Assembly: GCF_022865105.1 (NCBI RefSeq)
Contig: NZ_JAKNYM010000002.1
Location: 157,501-221,500, forward strand
Direction: 5' to 3'
DNA from: Sphingomicrobium astaxanthinifaciens
GTDB taxonomy: Bacteria > Pseudomonadota > Alphaproteobacteria > Sphingomonadales > Sphingomonadaceae
Length of the DNA stretch: 64,000 bases
Of the stretch, positions 17,861 through 26,897 are shown piece after piece. Both the position numbers and the translations under genes were made by a program. The notes under the pieces were generated by a model that ran no database searches, was not told the origin of the DNA, and was given only the letters and a program-made list of their open reading frames with translations. Every line of letters starts with the position of its first letter. Position 1 is the stretch's first letter.

Positions 17861-20509
17861 TCAGGCGCCGCCCCCGCGGCGGCGCTCGCTTTCCTCGCGG
17901 ATGAAGCGGCGCGGGACGAACAATTTCCTGATCTGGAACGCGATCGTCCGCCCCTTCGGAACGAGCAGCGCGGGCTGGTAGGCGAACGGCGTGTTGCCGA
18001 ATTCGTCGGTCACCCGCGGGCGCTGGTCGAGCACGTTGTCGATACCGATCCGCACCGAGGTGCCGCGCAGCCACGGTGCCTTGCTCATGAGGTCGAGCCG
18101 CTCGGTCAAGTTGGCGTAGAGCCGCAGGTCGACCGTGCCGTAATCCTCGAACCGCAGCCGCCCGATCCCGCTGTCGACCCGGGTGGTCCCGTACCAGTCG
18201 ACGTTCACGCGCGCCCCGAAGCCGTTGTTGAAGATCCCGAAGCGCGCCTCGACCCGGTGCCGGGGGCGCCCGCCGGTGCGCCCGAGCGAGGCGCCGTCAA
18301 GGAAATCAAGCAGCGGCCCCTCCTCCCCGATCAGCTGCTCGTCGGTGAAATTCACTTCATGCGTGATCGCGCCGTAGAGCCGCCCGCCGCGCGGGCCGCG
18401 CGCGGAGGAAAAACGCCCGAAGCCCCCGCCACCGCCGCCGCCGCGCCGCGCCTGCCGCTCGGGCGGAGGCGGCCCCTCGGCCTGCGGCGCGCCTGCCGCT
18501 TGCCGCGGCTGGGGCGGGGCGGACGGGCCCTGCTGGGCCGGGGGCGCCCGACGCTCGCCGCGCATGCTCGCAAGGCGGTCGCGGAACCGCTCGCGGGTCG
18601 CCGCCGACGGCGGGCGCGGCGCCAGCCGCTTGCTGAAGTTCAGCCCCCAGCGCAGCGTGTCGCGCCGCTCCCGCGCCGAATTGATCGGGGTGATGTCGAG
18701 CGCCACCAGCCGTCCCTCGGAATCGCGCGTCACCCGCTCGGGGAAGGCCGCCTCGACCTGCGGCGTGAGTTCGGGAAAGCCCCCGATCGGGTCGTCGATC
18801 CGGGTCGAGGTGAAATCGCCGCGCAGGCTCACCGTCCACTCCTCATCGTCGATCGGCAGCGCGTAATTGGCGCCCAGCTTCCACACCGTGCGCCGGTCTG
18901 CGAGCAGCCCCGCATTGCCCCCCCTGGTCACCGCCGCCACCACCGTCTCGCCGGTGACGAGGTCGAGCACGCGCGCGGCCGGATCGGTCACCACCGGGTC
19001 ACCCAGCTGCGACAGGCTCGGCGCGCCTTCCTCGACGGTGAAGCTGGCGAGAAGGTGGAGACCCTTCAGCGGTTCGACATTCACGCCCGCGCCATAGACC
19101 GCGAGCAGGCCAAAATCCGACAGCGCCTCCACCTCGCCATTCGCATTGACCGACAGCCCCTCGAGCAGCGGCACGTCGAAGCTCGCCGCCCCGAACAATC
19201 GCCGGCGGTCGAGGAAGAGCGCCTCGTCGGCGCCGTCCAGCACGCTCGCCGAATCGATCGACAAATAGGTCGCCCCGAGGCGCAGGCTGCTGGTCATCGG
19301 TCCCGCGGGCAACCGCGCCAGCTCGCCCGACAACAGCCCGTCGACCCCGCTCGACAGCACCGTCGATCGCGCCCGGTCGCGCGGCACCAGCGGGGCAAAG
19401 CGCAACGCGCCCGCCGGATCGATCCGCGGGTCGAGCGCGTCGAGCCCGGCCTGCACCGCGCGCGTGTCGGGGCCCCGGTCGGTGCAAGTGCGCGTCTCGG
19501 TCACCTCGAGTTTGCCCGTGGTCGACCAGCGCCAGTCGCCCGGCGCCGAATTGACGACAAAGGCCAGCGCGCCCTCGCGCGTCCGGCGATCGCGCTCCAA
19601 CGGTCCCAGCCCGCTATCGCGCAACAGGCTGTAGGCGGCACCGTCGGCAAAAGTGCTGGCGGCGGGAACGTCGAGCGAGGCGGTCGCCGGCCCCAGCCAG
19701 CTCGTCGCATCGACCTCGGACAATTCCACATTGATCGTGCCAGTCGCCTCGCCGATCGGGCGCTTGATGACGGTCGAAAGCTGCAGCCCTTCCTGCGAGG
19801 CCACCAGGCTGCGCGACGGGCGCGGATCGATATCGCCGTCGGCCGTCTCGACAGGGTCGAGCGCGATGTCGCGTTCGTCCTCGGTGAGCATGCCGTCGGA
19901 TTCATAATCGACGTTGAATGTCGTGCGCTTGCCGGGGCTGAGCATGAGGCGATCGGCTTCGATCTCGCCTCCGAAGCGGCCGCCGGCGGTGGGGAAGCGC
20001 GCTTCGGTCTCGATGGTCGTCGAGAAGAAATTCTCGCGCAGCACGAAATTCACCACCCGCTGGTCGGCGCGATAGCCGTAGCGCAGCGCGACCTCCTCGG
20101 GCAGCACCTCGACCCGCTCGATCGCCTCCGCCGGCAGGTCGCGCAACTCGCGAAACCCCGAGATTCGCCGCCCGTCGACGAGCAGGATCGGGCGCCCCCC
20201 GCCGCGCCCGCGGGTCGACCCGAGTTCGGGGGCCAGTGCCTCGAGCAGCTCGCTCACGCTGGTGGCGCCGGTGGCGCGGATGTCGCGCGCGTCGAGCGTG
20301 AGGAGCGGATCGATATCGCCGACGACCGCGCCGCGCGGTCGCGACCCGGTGACGATGATGGGGTCGCCCTCAGCCTCGATCGCGTCAAGCGCGCGTTCGG
20401 CCTCGGGTGTCGTGGGGGGCGTCGTGGGGGACGTCGAGGGGGGCGGCGAGGACGGCTCCTGCTGCGGGGCGAGCGTGGCCATCGCCCATGCCGGAGAAAG
20501 TGTGATCAT
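17861..20509 (-). CDS. TonB-dependent receptor-like outer membrane protein with low-complexity insertion
   Basis: 882 residues. After a short N terminus and a Pro/Ser/Thr-rich stretch (about 15-35), a TonB-box-like 'DPIIVTGSRPRG' leads into a plug domain ('ATSVSELLEALAPELGS', 'RPILLVDGRRISGF', 'IERVEVLPEEVALRYGY'). A beta-barrel follows, ending near 'VLDQRPRVTDEFG'. Residues about 650-710 are a Pro/Gln/Ala then Arg/Gly-rich segment inside the barrel region, unusual for a receptor. The start is unsure: MITLSPAWAMA is a weak signal peptide, and the frame upstream to the next stop has no ATG, GTG or TTG. The substrate is unknown. Confidence 0.8.
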   Translation of the reverse strand: MITLSPAWAMATLAPQQEPSSPPPSTSPTTPPTTPEAERALDAIEAEGDPIIVTGSRPRGAVVGDIDPLLTLDARDIRATGATSVSELLEALAPELGSTRGRGGGRPILLVDGRRISGFRELRDLPAEAIERVEVLPEEVALRYGYRADQRVVNFVLRENFFSTTIETEARFPTAGGRFGGEIEADRLMLSPGKRTTFNVDYESDGMLTEDERDIALDPVETADGDIDPRPSRSLVASQEGLQLSTVIKRPIGEATGTINVELSEVDATSWLGPATASLDVPAASTFADGAAYSLLRDSGLGPLERDRRTREGALAFVVNSAPGDWRWSTTGKLEVTETRTCTDRGPDTRAVQAGLDALDPRIDPAGALRFAPLVPRDRARSTVLSSGVDGLLSGELARLPAGPMTSSLRLGATYLSIDSASVLDGADEALFLDRRRLFGAASFDVPLLEGLSVNANGEVEALSDFGLLAVYGAGVNVEPLKGLHLLASFTVEEGAPSLSQLGDPVVTDPAARVLDLVTGETVVAAVTRGGNAGLLADRRTVWKLGANYALPIDDEEWTVSLRGDFTSTRIDDPIGGFPELTPQVEAAFPERVTRDSEGRLVALDITPINSARERRDTLRWGLNFSKRLAPRPPSAATRERFRDRLASMRGERRAPPAQQGPSAPPQPRQAAGAPQAEGPPPPERQARRGGGGGGGFGRFSSARGPRGGRLYGAITHEVNFTDEQLIGEEGPLLDFLDGASLGRTGGRPRHRVEARFGIFNNGFGARVNVDWYGTTRVDSGIGRLRFEDYGTVDLRLYANLTERLDLMSKAPWLRGTSVRIGIDNVLDQRPRVTDEFGNTPFAYQPALLVPKGRTIAFQIRKLFVPRRFIREESERRRGGGA

Positions 20510-20624
20510 CGCCGCGCCCTTCGCTTGCGCCGACCGTGCCGCGTTGTCCGCATGGGCCGACCCCCCTCCCTAACCATCGAGGCGGGCAAAGGGACCCCGG
20601 GCAAGAGGTCGCGCGTCCGCGCGG

Positions 20625-21530
20625 TCAGGGGCTCGCCTCGAGCGAGGGTCCGGGTTCGACCCGGCGCCGCGCGGCGATCCAGCTGCCCGCAACGATGAAG
20701 CCGGCGCCGACCAGCGTCCAGCCGCTCGGCACCTCGCCGAAGACGAGGAAGCCGAACAATGCGCCCCATACGAACCCCGAATATTCGGTGGTCGACAGAT
20801 AGCTCGCCTCGGCGCGGGCATAGGCCCAGGCCAGCCCCATCATCCCGACGACCGCGAGCAGCGTGGCGAGGAGCATGGCGACGGGTTCGCCGCGCGGCAG
20901 CGGCGGTGCGCCGACGAACAGCGCGACCAGCCAGAAGCCCAGCCCCGAGACCGCGAAATAGTAGAAGGCGACCTCGACCGGGCCCGCGGTTCGGCTCTGT
21001 TCGCGCATCAGCACGATATTGACCGAATAGAGCAGCGCCGAGCCGAGGATCGCGAAACTGCCGACCAGCGCGTCGCGGCCAAGGTCGGCCTGCGCCTGCC
21101 CGAAGAAGATCACGAGGACTCCCCCGAAAGCGAGCAGCGAGCCGGTCACGATGGCCCGCCCGACGCGTTCGCCGAGGAACAGTCCGGCGAGCAGCAGCGC
21201 GAGCAGCGGGGCGATGAAGGCGAGCGCGATCGCCTGCGCCATCGGCACATAGGTCAGCCCGTAGAAGAAGGCGAAGCTCATCGGCACCATCATCAGCCCG
21301 CGCACGAGGTGGAATCGCATCGCGCGGCGCGAGGGCGGCGCCTTGCGCCAGAGGAAATAGGGCAGCGCCAGCAGCGGTGTGGCGATGACCGTGCGCCACG
21401 CGAGCGCGGCGAAGGCGCCGTAGGCGAGGCTGACCGTCTTCATCGCCGCGTCCATCGCCGACAGGAAGCCGATCGCGAGGACCGCGCCGAGAAAGGCGAT
21501 GAGCGGATGGCGGGCGGGCGGCGTCGTCAC
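20625..21530 (-). CDS. EamA/DMT-family transporter
   Basis: 301 residues with about ten hydrophobic helices arranged as two EamA repeats: the first begins 'FLGAVLAIGFLSAMDAAMK', and the second begins near 'GSFAILGSALLYSVNIVLMR'. The family contains small-metabolite exporters and permeases of the inner membrane, and the substrate cannot be inferred. The start is an ATG at 21530. It lies 39 bases after the retropepsin-like gene, so it may be the last gene of the ispG operon. Confidence 0.9.
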   Translation of the reverse strand: MTTPPARHPLIAFLGAVLAIGFLSAMDAAMKTVSLAYGAFAALAWRTVIATPLLALPYFLWRKAPPSRRAMRFHLVRGLMMVPMSFAFFYGLTYVPMAQAIALAFIAPLLALLLAGLFLGERVGRAIVTGSLLAFGGVLVIFFGQAQADLGRDALVGSFAILGSALLYSVNIVLMREQSRTAGPVEVAFYYFAVSGLGFWLVALFVGAPPLPRGEPVAMLLATLLAVVGMMGLAWAYARAEASYLSTTEYSGFVWGALFGFLVFGEVPSGWTLVGAGFIVAGSWIAARRRVEPGPSLEASP

Positions 21531-21569
21531 GCCCCGGGCTTGCCCCGTCGCGGCGCCGCTGTCGAGCGG

Positions 21570-22100
21570 CTAGCGCAGCAGCATGCGCCCGCCCTCCATC
21601 TCGATCCGGCCCGCGCGCGTGAGGAACGACTGGCCGAGGAGCGATTCGCGCGCGCCCTCGACCACGATCCCGGCCACGTCGGTCACCCGCTTGTCGCCGA
21701 CCCGCACCGAGGGCAGCGTGACGAACTGGCCGCGCACCTCGCCCGACACCTGCCGCCCGACGACGCGATAGCGCTGCGGGTCGAGCACGATCCCCGCGCG
21801 CCGGGCGTCGGCCTCGGTCAGCACCACCCCGGTCGCGCCGGTATCGACGAGGAAGCGGACCGAGGTGCCGCCGACATCGGCGAGGGTCCAGAAATGCCCG
21901 CCCGGCCCGCGCTCGAACGCCACCGCGCCATGAATGTTGGCGGGGGCTGCGGGCGGTGCGCTCGCGGGGGCGGCGGGCGCCGCGACATGGTTCACCTCGA
22001 CGCCCCCGGCCTCGCCCGCCGCCGCTTCGGACGGCAGGTCGGGCATCGCGAGCGCGACGATCAGCGCGAAGAGACAGATGATGAGGGCGAAGCCGCGCAT
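21570..22100 (-). CDS. Retropepsin-like aspartic protease, membrane-anchored
   Basis: 176 residues: an N-terminal hydrophobic anchor (about residues 4-20), an Ala/Pro linker, then a single retroviral-type protease domain with the active-site 'FLVDTGATGVVLT' (Asp86-Thr-Gly) and a distal 'LLGQSFL' strand. This matches the bacterial clan AA proteases of the TIGR02281 type, which must dimerise to be active, probably in the periplasm. Substrates are unknown. The upstream open frame is not used, since the ATG at 22100 begins a sensible membrane anchor. Confidence 0.85.
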   Translation of the reverse strand: MRGFALIICLFALIVALAMPDLPSEAAAGEAGGVEVNHVAAPAAPASAPPAAPANIHGAVAFERGPGGHFWTLADVGGTSVRFLVDTGATGVVLTEADARRAGIVLDPQRYRVVGRQVSGEVRGQFVTLPSVRVGDKRVTDVAGIVVEGARESLLGQSFLTRAGRIEMEGGRMLLR

Positions 22101-22123
22101 GACGGGAGCATAGCGCGGGCGGC

Positions 22124-23056
22124 TTAACGAAGCGCTTCCATGTCGCGCGCCGCGCCAACGCGCGCATTCTCGTCGGCCATGGCGAGCATCGAGGCGGCGT
22201 GGCGGCGCGCGACCTCGTGCTGGTCGTCGCCATAGCCCCCGCCCAGCGCGCTCGCGACCGGCACGCCGCGCTGGCGCGCCGCGCGCACGACCAGCCGGTC
22301 GCGCGCCGCCAGTCCCGCGCGGCTGAGCGCAAGCCGACCGAGCTTGTCGCCGACGTGCGGATCGACCCCCGCCTGATAGAGCAGAAGGTCGGGACCGACC
22401 GCGTCGATCAACCGGGGCAGTTCGGCCTCGAGCCGCGCGAGATAGGCCGCATCGCCGGTGCCGTCGGGCAGCCCGATATCGAGGTCCGAGGCCGCCTTGC
22501 GCACGGGGAAATTCTTCTCGGCGTGGATCGAGAAGGTAAAGATCTCGGGGCGCCCCGCCGTCAGGCTCGCGGTGCCGTCGCCCTGGTGGACGTCGAGATC
22601 GACGATCAGCACCTGCCGCACCTGCCCCTCGGCGAGCAGCCGGTGCGCGGCGACCGCGAGGTCGTTGAACACGCAATAGCCCGCGCCCGTGTCGTAGCGC
22701 GCGTGGTGGCTCCCCGCCGCCGAATTGGCGGCATAGCCATGCTCCATCGCCAGCCGGGCGGCGAGCCAGGTCCCGCCGCTGGTGTGACGAACGCGATCGC
22801 GAATGTGCGCCGTCACCGGAAAGCCGATGCGGCGCCCCTTCTCGGTCGGCACCCGCGTCTCGAAGACCTCGGCGACATAGTCGGGATCGTGCACCGCCTC
22901 GAGCCACTTGCGCGGCATGGGCGGCGGCGCATGTTCGGTCATCGAAGCCCCGCTTGCCCGCAGCGCGGCCATCACCAGCTGGTATTTGTCGAACCGGAAG
23001 GACCCGCGCTCGGGGCGCGGCGCCATATAGTCGGGGTGGTGGACGACGTGGAGCAC
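22124..23056 (-). CDS. Histone deacetylase family amidohydrolase
   Basis: 310 residues with the arginase/deacetylase fold signature: 'GSHHARYDTGAGYCVFNDLAVAA', then the zinc ligands in 'VLIVDLDVHQGDGTA', and 'YQAGVDPHVGDKLGRL' with the third ligand. Bacterial members deacetylate acetylpolyamines or acetyl-lysine, or are of unknown substrate, and this one cannot be assigned further. The GTG start at 23056 overlaps the ispG stop by one base, so the two are translationally coupled. Confidence 0.9.
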   Translation of the reverse strand: MLHVVHHPDYMAPRPERGSFRFDKYQLVMAALRASGASMTEHAPPPMPRKWLEAVHDPDYVAEVFETRVPTEKGRRIGFPVTAHIRDRVRHTSGGTWLAARLAMEHGYAANSAAGSHHARYDTGAGYCVFNDLAVAAHRLLAEGQVRQVLIVDLDVHQGDGTASLTAGRPEIFTFSIHAEKNFPVRKAASDLDIGLPDGTGDAAYLARLEAELPRLIDAVGPDLLLYQAGVDPHVGDKLGRLALSRAGLAARDRLVVRAARQRGVPVASALGGGYGDDQHEVARRHAASMLAMADENARVGAARDMEALR

Positions 23057-24183
23057 TAGTGCCCCGGCAAGAAGGCCTCGGCCTCTCCCGCCTCGATCTT
23101 CGCCGCCTTCTCCTCGACGAGGCGGACGATGTGATCGACCATGTTTTCGTCCTGGATATGATGGTCCTTCACGCCCGAGAGATAGACCATGTGGCTGCCG
23201 TTGCCGCCGCCGGTCACCCCGATATCGGTCTCGCGCGCCTCGCCCGGCCCGTTGACCACGCAGCCGAGCACCGAGAGGCTCATCGGCGTCTTGATGTGCT
23301 GCAAGCGTTCCTCGAGCGTCTGCACGGTGCGGATGACGTCGAACCCCTGCCGCGCGCACGACGGGCAGGACACCACCCGCACCCCGCGCGCACGCAGCCC
23401 GAGCGACTTCAAGATCTCGTAGCCGACACGAACCTCGTCCTCGGGCTCGGCCGAGAGCGAGACGCGGATGGTATCGCCGATCCCCGCCCACAAGAGCGAG
23501 CCGATGCCGAGCGCCGACTTCACCGTGCCGCCGATCAGCCCGCCCGCCTCGGTGATACCGAGGTGGAGCGGGCAGTCGAGCTGGTCGGCAAGGTCGGTAT
23601 AGGCGGCGACCGCGAGCATCAGGTCCGAGGCCTTCACCGCGACCTTATACTGGTCGAAGTCGTGATCCTGCAGGATCCTGACATGGTCCATCGCGCTCTC
23701 GACCAGCGCCTCGGGGCAGGGCTCGCCATATTTCTCGAGCAGGTGCTTCTCGAGGCTGCCCGCATTGACCCCGATGCGGATCGCGCAGCCGTTGGCCTTG
23801 GCGGCGCGGATGACTTCCTTGACCCGCTCGTCCGAGCCGATGTTGCCGGGGTTGATGCGCAGGCACGCCGCCCCCGCATCGGCTGCCTCGAGCGCGCGCT
23901 TGTAGTGAAAATGGATGTCGGCGACGATCGGCACGCTGGCGGCGCGGACGATCTCGCGCATCGCCGCGGTCGAATCGGTATCGGGGCAGGACACGCGGAT
24001 GATGTCGACCCCCGCTTCCTCGCAGCGACGGATCTGGTCGATCGTCGCCCCGGCATCGGCGGTCGGGGTGTTGGTCATCGTCTGCACGCTGATCGGGGCG
24101 CCGCCCCCGACGGGGACGTCGCCGACCATGATCTGGCGGGACGGACGGCGCTCGATCGTGCGCCACGGACGGATCTGGGACAT
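23056..24183 (-). CDS. ispG: 4-hydroxy-3-methylbut-2-enyl diphosphate synthase (flavodoxin type)
   Basis: Penultimate enzyme of the MEP isoprenoid pathway. It converts ME-cPP to HMBPP using a [4Fe-4S] cluster. The 375 residues contain the N-terminal TIM-barrel start '[17 protein letters not shown]' and the cluster-binding cysteines in '[13 protein letters not shown]' and '[11 protein letters not shown]'. The ATG at 24183 is the first plausible start. It is the first gene of a minus-strand run with the deacetylase, retropepsin-like and EamA genes. Confidence 0.97.
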   Translation of the reverse strand: MSQIRPWRTIERRPSRQIMVGDVPVGGGAPISVQTMTNTPTADAGATIDQIRRCEEAGVDIIRVSCPDTDSTAAMREIVRAASVPIVADIHFHYKRALEAADAGAACLRINPGNIGSDERVKEVIRAAKANGCAIRIGVNAGSLEKHLLEKYGEPCPEALVESAMDHVRILQDHDFDQYKVAVKASDLMLAVAAYTDLADQLDCPLHLGITEAGGLIGGTVKSALGIGSLLWAGIGDTIRVSLSAEPEDEVRVGYEILKSLGLRARGVRVVSCPSCARQGFDVIRTVQTLEERLQHIKTPMSLSVLGCVVNGPGEARETDIGVTGGGNGSHMVYLSGVKDHHIQDENMVDHIVRLVEEKAAKIEAGEAEAFLPGH

Positions 24184-24269
24184 GGGGACGATATAGAAGC
24201 TCTCGATGACGAACCCAAGGCGGTCCTTCGATCATTGGGCAGATAAGCGAAATTCGATGGAGAAGCCCC

Positions 24270-24935
24270 ATGCCCACCGTCCTCATCACCGGCGCCAATC
24301 GCGGCATCGGGCGCGCGCTGACCGAGCAATATGCGGGCGCGGGCTGGGACGTCATCGCCACCGCCCGCGCCGATGACGACATCGCCGAGCTGGACCGGAT
24401 CGAAGGCGTGCGCGCGCATCGGCTCGACGTGAAGGAGGCGGGCGGGATCGACCGGCTCGTCGGCGAGCTCGGCGACGCGGCGATCGACGTGTTCATCAAC
24501 AATGCGGGCATCTACGGGCCGCGCGAACCCGAGCGCGAGGGCTGGCTCGAGCTGATGGAGGTCAATGTCATCGCCCCCACGCTGCTCGCGCTCGCGCTGC
24601 GCTCGAACGTCGCGCGCTCGGACCACAGGAAGATGGTCGTGCTCACCTCGAAGATGGGGTCGATCGCGGACAATGGCTCGGGAGGATCGATCCCCTACCG
24701 CTCCTCCAAGGCGGCGGTGAACGCGGCGTGGAAGAGCCTCGCGCACGATCTGCGCGACGAGGGGATCGCGGTCGCCATGCTCCACCCGGGCTGGGTCGAG
24801 ACCGATATGGGGGGCCCCAACGCGCTCATCGACACCGCCACCAGCGCGGCCGGGTTGCGCCAGCGCATCGAGGAAACCGGCCTCGACAACACGGGGCGCT
24901 TCGTGGCCTATGACGGGCAGGAGATTCCCTGGTAG
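24270..24935 (+). CDS. Short-chain dehydrogenase/reductase
   Basis: 221-residue SDR with the Rossmann 'TGANRGIG' (residues 7-14) and 'NNAGIYG'. The catalytic Ser is in 'TSKMGS', Tyr-x3-Lys is in 'PYRSSKAAV', and 'HPGWVETDMGG' follows. This resembles the classical C-factor-like/sniffer group, NAD(P)-dependent with an undefined substrate. The ATG follows GGAGAAGCCCC, a good ribosome binding site. The stop is 34 bases before the isoaspartyl peptidase gene, which has its own site, so the two may be cotranscribed. Confidence 0.93.
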   Translation: MPTVLITGANRGIGRALTEQYAGAGWDVIATARADDDIAELDRIEGVRAHRLDVKEAGGIDRLVGELGDAAIDVFINNAGIYGPREPEREGWLELMEVNVIAPTLLALALRSNVARSDHRKMVVLTSKMGSIADNGSGGSIPYRSSKAAVNAAWKSLAHDLRDEGIAVAMLHPGWVETDMGGPNALIDTATSAAGLRQRIEETGLDNTGRFVAYDGQEIPW

Positions 24936-24969
24936 CCGCGCGGCTGCCGTCCGCTTAAGGAGCCCTTGC

Positions 24970-26019
24970 ATGTCGGTCCTCATCGCCCTTGGCCTCGCCC
25001 TCGCGCATCCCGCGAGCGCGCCCGAAAACGCGGACGCGCCGTCCGTGCCGCAGTGGTCGCTCGTCGTGCACGGCGGCGCCGGGACGATCCTGCGCGAGAA
25101 GATGAGCCCCCAGACCGAGGCCGAGATCCGCGCCGCGCTCGATGCCGCGCTCGCGCTCGGCGCGGCGCATCTGGCGGCGGGGGGATCCTCGCTCGAGGCG
25201 GTCGAGATGGTGATCCGCGCGCTCGAGGACGATGCGCATTTCAACGCCGGGCGCGGCGCCGTCTTCACCTGGGAGGGTACCAACAGCCTCGATGCCTCGA
25301 TCATGCGCGGCGACACGCTGGAGGCGGGCGCGGTTGCCGGCCTGTCCGAAAGCCGCCACCCGATCAGCGTCGCGCGCGCGGTGATGGAGCAGAGCCCCCA
25401 CGTCCTGCTGTCGGGCGACGATGCCGAACGCTTCGCCCGCGCCAAGGGGCTGGAGCGGGTCGACCCCTCCTTCTTCTTCACGCAGTGGCGCTACGACGCG
25501 CTTGTTCGCTACAAGGCGCAGGTCGAGGCCGAGGCCGCGGACGCGGTCACGCAACGCGCGCCCGACGCCAAGTTCGGCACCGTCGGCGCGGTCGCGCGCG
25601 ATAGTGCGGGGGTCATCAGCGCGGGGACCTCGACGGGCGGGATGACCGGCAAGCGCTGGGGGCGGATCGGCGATTCGCCGATCATCGGCGCCGGCACCTA
25701 TGCCACCGCCCGCTGCGGGGTCTCGGCGACCGGGCACGGCGAATATTTCATCCGGCTCGGAGTGGCGCAGCGGATCTGCACCCATTTCGACGCCGATCTC
25801 CCGCCCCCGCCCGCGTCCGACCTCGTCGCCGGCCCGGTGACGCCGCAGCAATGGGTCGACGGGGTGATGAAGCGGGTCGGCCAACTCGGCGGGTCGGGCG
25901 GGGTCGTGTTCATCGACCCCGACGGCCGCCCGGGCTGGAGTTTCGACACGCCCGGCATGTATCGCGGCTATGCCACCCCCGAGGCGCGCCGCGTCGCCAT
26001 TTTCAAGGACGAAGAATGA
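24970..26019 (+). CDS. Secreted isoaspartyl peptidase / L-asparaginase (Ntn hydrolase)
   Basis: 349 residues. Residues 1-17 form a short signal-like segment, and the plant-type asparaginase fold follows: 'LVVHGGAGTIL', 'FNAGRGAVFTWEG', 'SLDASIM'. Autocatalytic cleavage should occur before the nucleophile Thr204 in 'KFGTVGAVARD', with 'STGGMTGKRWGRIGDSPIIGAGTYA' features downstream. The family removes isoaspartyl residues from peptides or hydrolyses asparagine. AAGGAG lies seven bases before the ATG at 24970. The stop overlaps the nuclease start (ATGA). A second copy without a signal lies at 29481. Confidence 0.92.
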   Translation: MSVLIALGLALAHPASAPENADAPSVPQWSLVVHGGAGTILREKMSPQTEAEIRAALDAALALGAAHLAAGGSSLEAVEMVIRALEDDAHFNAGRGAVFTWEGTNSLDASIMRGDTLEAGAVAGLSESRHPISVARAVMEQSPHVLLSGDDAERFARAKGLERVDPSFFFTQWRYDALVRYKAQVEAEAADAVTQRAPDAKFGTVGAVARDSAGVISAGTSTGGMTGKRWGRIGDSPIIGAGTYATARCGVSATGHGEYFIRLGVAQRICTHFDADLPPPPASDLVAGPVTPQQWVDGVMKRVGQLGGSGGVVFIDPDGRPGWSFDTPGMYRGYATPEARRVAIFKDEE

Positions 26020-26897
26020 TCCGTTTCCTCGCCGCTACGCTCGCGGCCTGCAGCCTCTTCATCGCCAGCCCCGCCGCCGCCTATTGGGAATATGGCCACG
26101 GGCTGGTCGCGCGCATCGCGATGAACGAGGTGCGCCCCGAAACCCGCGCCGCGATCCGCGCGCTCCTCGCACAGGGCCACCTCCTCGAGACCCCCGGATG
26201 CTCGGTCGCCACGGTGGAGGATGCGAGCTACTGGGCCGACTGCATCAAGCCGATGGGCGACCGCTATGCCTATGCCTTCCCGTGGCACTACCAGAACGTC
26301 AACATCTGCAAGCCATTCGACCTCGGCCCCGCCTGCGAGGGGGGCAATTGCGTCGCCGCGCAGGTCGAACGCAACGCGCGGCTGCTGGCCGATCACGACC
26401 TGCCGACCAGCGTTCGGGTCGAGGCGCTCGCCTTCCTGCTGCACTTCGTCGGCGACCTCCACCAGCCGATGCACGCGGGCGACATGGGCGATCGCGGCGG
26501 CAATGACGTCGAGGCGCTTTATGGCGTGATCGACGAAACCAACCTCCACGCGATCTGGGACGGCTATCTCGCAGAGCGCGCCTTCACCACCCCGCCGGGG
26601 GGCCCCGAAGGACTGGTCGCCGGGTACGACCGCGCCGACCTCGACGCCTTCAAGCAGGGCGATGTCGTCGACTGGAGCCGCGACATGTGGGAGGTGTCGA
26701 AAACCTACGCCTATCCGCTGCTCCTCGACGCCGACCCCTGCGATGCCGAGGTCGAGCGCCCGGTGCTGAGCCAGACCGACATCGAGACGCTCGTCCCCGT
26801 GATGCGGCAGAGCGCGGTCAAGGGCGGCATGCGGCTCGCGCGGCTGCTCGACGAGGCGCTGCTCGGGGGCAAGGCCCCCCGCTTTCGCCGCTTCTAG
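26016..26897 (+). CDS. Secreted S1/P1-type nuclease
   Basis: 293 residues with a clear signal peptide (cleaved after 'SPAAA', about residue 22). The mature start 'YWEYGHGLVARIA' supplies the Trp and His ligands of the tri-zinc site, and 'FLLHFVGDLHQPMHAGD' supplies later His and Asp ligands. The family degrades single-stranded DNA and RNA and removes 3'-phosphates outside the cytoplasm. It is coupled to the upstream secreted peptidase, which suggests nutrient scavenging. The stop TAG shares a CTAG with the convergent hydrolase gene. Confidence 0.92.
   Translation: MIRFLAATLAACSLFIASPAAAYWEYGHGLVARIAMNEVRPETRAAIRALLAQGHLLETPGCSVATVEDASYWADCIKPMGDRYAYAFPWHYQNVNICKPFDLGPACEGGNCVAAQVERNARLLADHDLPTSVRVEALAFLLHFVGDLHQPMHAGDMGDRGGNDVEALYGVIDETNLHAIWDGYLAERAFTTPPGGPEGLVAGYDRADLDAFKQGDVVDWSRDMWEVSKTYAYPLLLDADPCDAEVERPVLSQTDIETLVPVMRQSAVKGGMRLARLLDEALLGGKAPRFRRF

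Noticed and set aside
18257-20698. 813-codon plus-strand frame opposite the TonB receptor
   Set aside because: Arg/Gly/Ala/Asp-rich with no domain; the minus strand has a clear plug and barrel.
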